The position numbers were made by a program, and so were the translations under genes. A DNA stretch of 64,000 nucleotides from Siphonodentalium dalli (lineage: Eukaryota > Mollusca > Scaphopoda > Gadilida > Siphonodentaliidae): assembly GCA_032622095.1 (NCBI GenBank), contig CP136064.1:176094247-176158246 (forward strand), written 5' to 3'. Shown piece after piece: positions 60,319-64,000 of this stretch. Each line of letters begins with the position of its first letter. Within the stretch, counting starts at the first letter, position 1. The notes under the pieces were generated by a model. That model was not told the DNA's origin. It did not search any database and saw only the letters and a list, made by a program, of their open reading frames with translations.

Positions 60319-61244
60319 TTAACCGTTCTATGACTGGAGTTTCCTCAAATATTGCGAAAACCCTGTGCCAATGCATTCTCATATATATGCAAGTCTCTCA
60401 TAGGGTGTCTCACATATATAAGAGAATGCATTGGCCAAACAATATTAACCTTGAACTAGTAAGCCAGTGCATTCTCTTATATATATGAGGCTCCCTATGG
60501 GAGCCTCGCATATACAAGAGAATAGTATTATCCGCCATGACCTGGGGTGTGGGATGGAAAGCCTCGCCCAAGGGGCCAAATATCTGGCTCCTGGCACTGG
60601 CTTACCAAAGGTATATACTATAAAAACAAAGCGCGTTACCCATGTGCATAAAGTTAATATGTTCGAGTGAAATTGACATGGCTTGTGAAAGCCACATGAA
60701 TATGTCACATCATTGCACCTGCATAGATTCCGAGAAACATGTGTATTGATATGAAGTTTATACAGCTAGACTAATCGTGTTTGTCATGGAAAATGTCCAT
60801 TTCGGTACCATTTTAGAAAAGGAAACATGTTTATATATGACAGACAAATGTTAGACGTGTTCGACGATTGATTGACAACTGTTCGAATGTGGAACTATTT
60901 CGTTAGTCATTTGTGAAGCAGCAATTGTTTACATGTTATGAAAATGTGCAAGTAATGCCTGTTTCGCTTTTACTTGAAACTTGAAGCGTAACTGGTTGGT
61001 CGCCATTGTATTAGTTGAGACAAAACATGATGACGGATTGTTAAATAAGTTCTGGCTCTTAATTATATAGGTAAAGTAGTCATGTGGGTAGGGTGACACA
61101 GCTGGTCACATGTTGGGTGAGACAGGGAAATCTCACCCAGTTATCCCACATGGGCTGCCTGTGCTAAAATGTGTAGGGGTGGGAGAATGCCCTGGCACAG
61201 GATCTTTAATGCTGCACCAGCGCAGCTCCAGTTAAAAGGGTTAA
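60319..61244. mobile_element. TTAA element interrupted by a 659-bp insertion
   Basis: The left end TTTAACCGTTCTATGACTGG opens hairpins at 60366-60435 and 60463-60523. The right portion CCTGGCACAGGATCTTTAAT ... AAAAGGGTTAA resumes at 61183. GAGAAT occurs on both sides (60518-60523, 61183-61188), so 60524-61182 looks like an insertion with a 6-bp duplication. The inserted piece is unidentified. Confidence 0.68.
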
Positions 61245-61509
61245 AACAATCTGGTCATTTCTGCGAGGGATACCATAGCTATACCTAATATATTTAGTTT
61301 TTCATCTATATGCTTCTTATGGCTTGCAATTGCCTTTGCTTATTCTTTCTGTTGAAATGTATATGATCAATAGACTGTTTGAGTGTGTCATCAGAATTGA
61401 ATATAAAATACCCAGTTCTTTACTGTGTAAGTGATTGCAAATGATTATTTAATTGACTGTACATTTATAACTCGTTTTTGCTGAAGAACGATGTTTTGCT
61501 GCAAATTTC

Positions 61510-62115
61510 AACAAGAGCGTCGCTAGAGCGTGGCAAAATACGCCCGTGGTAATTTCAACAATGGGCCATAACTCAGGTGAAAATTGGCGAGCGGAATCCA
61601 AATTCGAACTTGACTTGTATTTTGTGCTAGTAAACTCACATACAAAATTTCATTCCAATTGTATGAAATAAAAATAAATTATATTTCATTCCAATCGATT
61701 CAGACTTACTAATGTTATCATCCGGAAATGAAAATTAAGTGCAAATTCCAAGAAAAAGGGCCATAAAACTCTGGTGAAAATTGGTGGGCAGAACCAAAAT
61801 TTGAACTTGACCTGTATTTTGTGCTAGATAACCCACATATCAAATTTCAGTCCATTCAGTTCAGACTTACTGAAGTTATCATCCGGAAGGAAAACTAAGT
61901 GCAAATTCCAACAAAAAAGGGCTGTAACTTTGGTGAAAATTAGTGGGCGGAACCAAAATTCGAACTTGACCTGTATTTTGTGCTGGTAAACCCACATATC
62001 AAATTTCAGTCCATTCAGTTCAGACTTACTAAAGTTATCAATCTGGAAATGAAAAAAGCGAATGGAATGACAGATGGACAGATCAATAACATAATACGTC
62101 ATTTTTTTTTTTAAA
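61510..62115. repeat. Reverse-oriented dispersed repeat with three internal units
   Basis: Starts GAGCGTCGCTAGAGCGTGGC, ends TTTTAAACGGGTGTATAAAA. Three units each carry AATT[C/T]GAACTTGAC[T/C]TGTATTTTGTGCT and TTCAGACTTACT[A/G]A[A/T]GTTATCA. Confidence 0.68.
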
Positions 62116-62223
62116 CGGGTGTATAAAAAAAGATTGCTGCACCTTTGGTGGATAATCATGAAGTCCCTCTTAACTGTAGTGATTGCTGTGCACATTAAAT
62201 GTTTAATGATCATTTCTTGATAG

Positions 62224-62388
62224 GTACCACAGAGGATGCCGCATGGACAGCCAATTGTCCCTGATCAACCAAAAGGAGCCATCCCAAATCTAACCCAAAT
62301 CAAGGGGAACTGTAATGTGTGTGGCAAAGTGGCTCCATATTTCTGTTCCCGATGTAAGAAGGCCTGGTATTGCAGCCCAGATTGTCAG
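62224..62388 (+). CDS. Exon encoding first part of a MYND-type zinc finger, same gene
   Basis: The acceptor is TGATAG ending at 62223 and the donor CAG|GTAACT at 62389. It joins the previous exon in phase 0 and stays open for 55 codons. After a Pro/Gln-rich lead-in comes CNVCGKVAPYFC, then SRC, then AWYCSPDCQ. The spacing C-x2-C-x7-C-x2-C-x5-C-x3-CQ is the first half of the MYND (MTG8/Nervy/DEAF1) zinc finger. The usual W-x2-H-x7-C second half is not in this exon and I did not find it before 64000, so the finger is split by an intron and its remainder lies beyond the window. MYND fingers in this class typically bind proline-rich peptides of partner proteins; DEAF1-like or ZMYND-like corepressor function is possible but unproven. 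Confidence 0.88.
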
Positions 62389-62413
62389 GTAACTAGTTCT
62401 ATTTTGCTATTGA

Positions 62414-63461
62414 CCCATTCTTTACTAAATGGATTCTCCCTTCTGTTATGGAGATATACATTGGAATAGTTTATTATTTATTATTCATCTGAAAGGGTTT
62501 CCAGGAAATGTAAGCAGAAGATAAACAGAGGAAAAGATGATATAAGTGCAGAAGGATTTCTATTAATTGGTGGGAAATGTTCAGATAATAAGTTCAACTA
62601 GTGGCTTATTATCTGAACATTACCAAAGGGAACTATACACGTCAATGAGTTTTTAGTAAAGAAAGGGTGAATAAGATGTTTTACTGGACGTACATTGACT
62701 CATCCCACCTATTGAGAACAAGGAAATGGTTATATAAAAGTATACATGGGAATGATCTAGTATTCATCTGGAGGGATGTTCAGGTAATATAAGCAGACGA
62801 CAGACAGATGAAAAGATAATACAGGTGCTGACGAATTCATATTCTTTGGTGGGAAATGTTCAGATAATAAGTTCAACAATGGCCGTTTGTTGAAATTATT
62901 ATTTGAATATTTCATAAGGTAACTACTCGTCAATGACTTTTGAGTGAAGAAAGGGTTAAAGCCACATATTATGATTCAACAATTATTTTCAATATTATCA
63001 TTCGCATTATCAAGATTGAGAAAGTTTAAAACAAGCTCAATTTGGACATGTGGCTTTGAGCTACGAAAATATGCTAATATATTTGTTAAAAATAAAAAGT
63101 TTAAGAAAAAAATGAGGTTCATTTTAGGACAGAAACAAGAATAGACTTGTTTTCACACTCGCCATAACTTTATTCAAGGAACTTGAAGCAATAAATTTTT
63201 GATGACCTGGCTCTCACTCTACTAAATATCCTTTAAACCCTTTCTATACTGAATGTATTCTCCCATTCAATTATAAACGTATACATTGGAAGGGTCTATT
63301 CAGGAAAACTTAGCAGACGACACAGACAGACGAAAAGATAATACAAGAGCAGAATGATTCATATTCATTGGTGGGAAATGTTAAACAAACGACCAACGGT
63401 TGTTTGTTGAACTTATTATCAGAGCATTTCCTAAGGGAACTACTCGTCAATGAGTATTTAA
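62414..63461. mobile_element. Three consecutive ACTACTCGTCAATGAG-family elements
   Basis: Copies at about 62414-62672, 62730-62959 and 63235-63461. Each has GGGAAATGTTCAGATAATAA- or GGTGGGAAATGTT-type centres and ends with GTCAATGAxTxTTxAGT. The second ends AAAGGGTTAA. Confidence 0.75.
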
Positions 63462-63472
63462 TGGTGGTATTG

Positions 63473-63645
63473 ATAGAGAGTAATCAATTGGTTCCAAGAA
63501 TTACGTTAAATAATTCTCGAGAGGCGAGAGATGTCGGTAAGAAACGAGTGCGCATTACCGCACGAGTTTCTTACCTAAACATCTCTCACATTGAGCGAAT
63601 TATTTAACATAAATCTCGGAACTAATTGATTACTCTATTTATTAC
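63473..63645. repeat. Foldback palindrome of about 170 bp
   Basis: GAGTAATCAATTGGTTCC ... GGTAAGAAACGAGTGCG pairs with CGCACGAGTTTCTTACC ... GGAACTAATTGATTACTC. Confidence 0.83.
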
Positions 63646-64000
63646 ACTTCTGCATCAATTTGGTTCGCCAAATATGATTAAAACACCCAGAATTAATGCA
63701 TAAATGCCCCGATGCGGAGAAAGATCAACCATAGAAAATTCAGTCAAGATCAGCGATGTAACATCAATGACGTCACGAGAAATGAAATAATTCACTAGTG
63801 ACATTACCATTTTTAATTATCGGCATTTTCAATGGAAATCGTGCATAGGAGTGTAATAAAAAGGGTTAATTAATAGGAACAGATAGATCAGTTAGTTTGT
63901 GGGCTGACCTCTGAGCTACACCTTCGACATGGTCGAGAGTTTGAATCCAACATGGCTCCCCGCGCTGAAAACTCTACAGGTACAGAAGGGTTAATTCTAA

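Larger units (their letters stand above)
58987..62223 (+). other. Intron of 3.2 kb before the MYND exon
   Basis: GTAAGT...GATAG intron. It holds TTAA-ended elements (59023-59205, 59452-59708, 60319-61244) and a reverse-oriented dispersed repeat with three internal units (61510-62115). No coding exon was recognised. Confidence 0.7.
62389..64000 (+). other. Start of next intron, filled with TTAA-type elements
   Basis: Follows the GTAACT donor. It contains three adjacent copies of the TTAACCCTTT...ACTACTCGTCAATGAG family (about 62414-62672, 62730-62959, 63235-63461) and a foldback element (63473-63645). The remaining MYND residues (W..H..C) were not found. Confidence 0.6.

Noticed and set aside
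63890-63985. tRNA-like or SINE-like box motifs (AGTTTGAATCC; reverse strand GTAGCTCAGAGGTCAG)
   Set aside because: The A-box-like and B-box-like sequences lie on opposite strands and no cloverleaf can be formed.

Overview
The window looks like nuclear DNA of an invertebrate animal, most likely a mollusc or another marine lophotrochozoan. It is AT-rich and intron-rich, packed with short palindromic elements, and carries dispersed repeats of the GTCCGTCC...TTTGGTATG type that I associate with bivalve and gastropod genomes. The group assignment is inference from repeat style and one protein family, not from a species match. I recognise no rRNA, tRNA or CRISPR.

Layout. (1) 1-7970: no host gene. 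A dispersed repeat is split by a 3.8 kb insertion, followed by several foldback elements and a nearly perfect 67-bp minisatellite. (2) About 7973-16926: a candidate 9 kb DNA transposon bounded by long, diverged terminal inverted repeats. Inside it, on the minus strand, is a broken gene for a large protein with a FEN1/XPG-like nuclease region and a cysteine-rich CXC-like tail. A hAT-type non-autonomous element is nested in its right half. (3) 16927-35510: gene-free, dominated by TTAA-bounded elements, foldback palindromes and dispersed repeats. (4) 35511-64000: the 3' portion of one host gene on the plus strand. Five exons (35615-37823, 48622-48731, 55468-56047, 56733-58986, 62224-62388) join with matching splice phases into one open frame of about 1,770 codons. 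The gene runs out of the window at both ends.

The host protein is long and largely disordered. In order it has an acidic serine-rich region, a PINLS motif (a CtBP-docking-like sequence in a small exon), Ser/Thr/Val-rich sequence, a short basic coiled coil, two VIDLT SUMO-interacting-type motifs, a Pro/Gln/Met-rich tract and the first part of a MYND zinc finger. This suggests a nuclear scaffold or co-regulator; I cannot assign it to a named orthologue.

The mobile-element record is rich. A Tc1/mariner-like palindrome (CAGTAATGCCC ends) occurs 13 times, three times beside the same larger repeat. Several TTAACCCTTT-ended families look piggyBac-like, and one has an empty-site paralogue in the window. 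A shared hairpin cassette appears inside three TTAA families with different ends.
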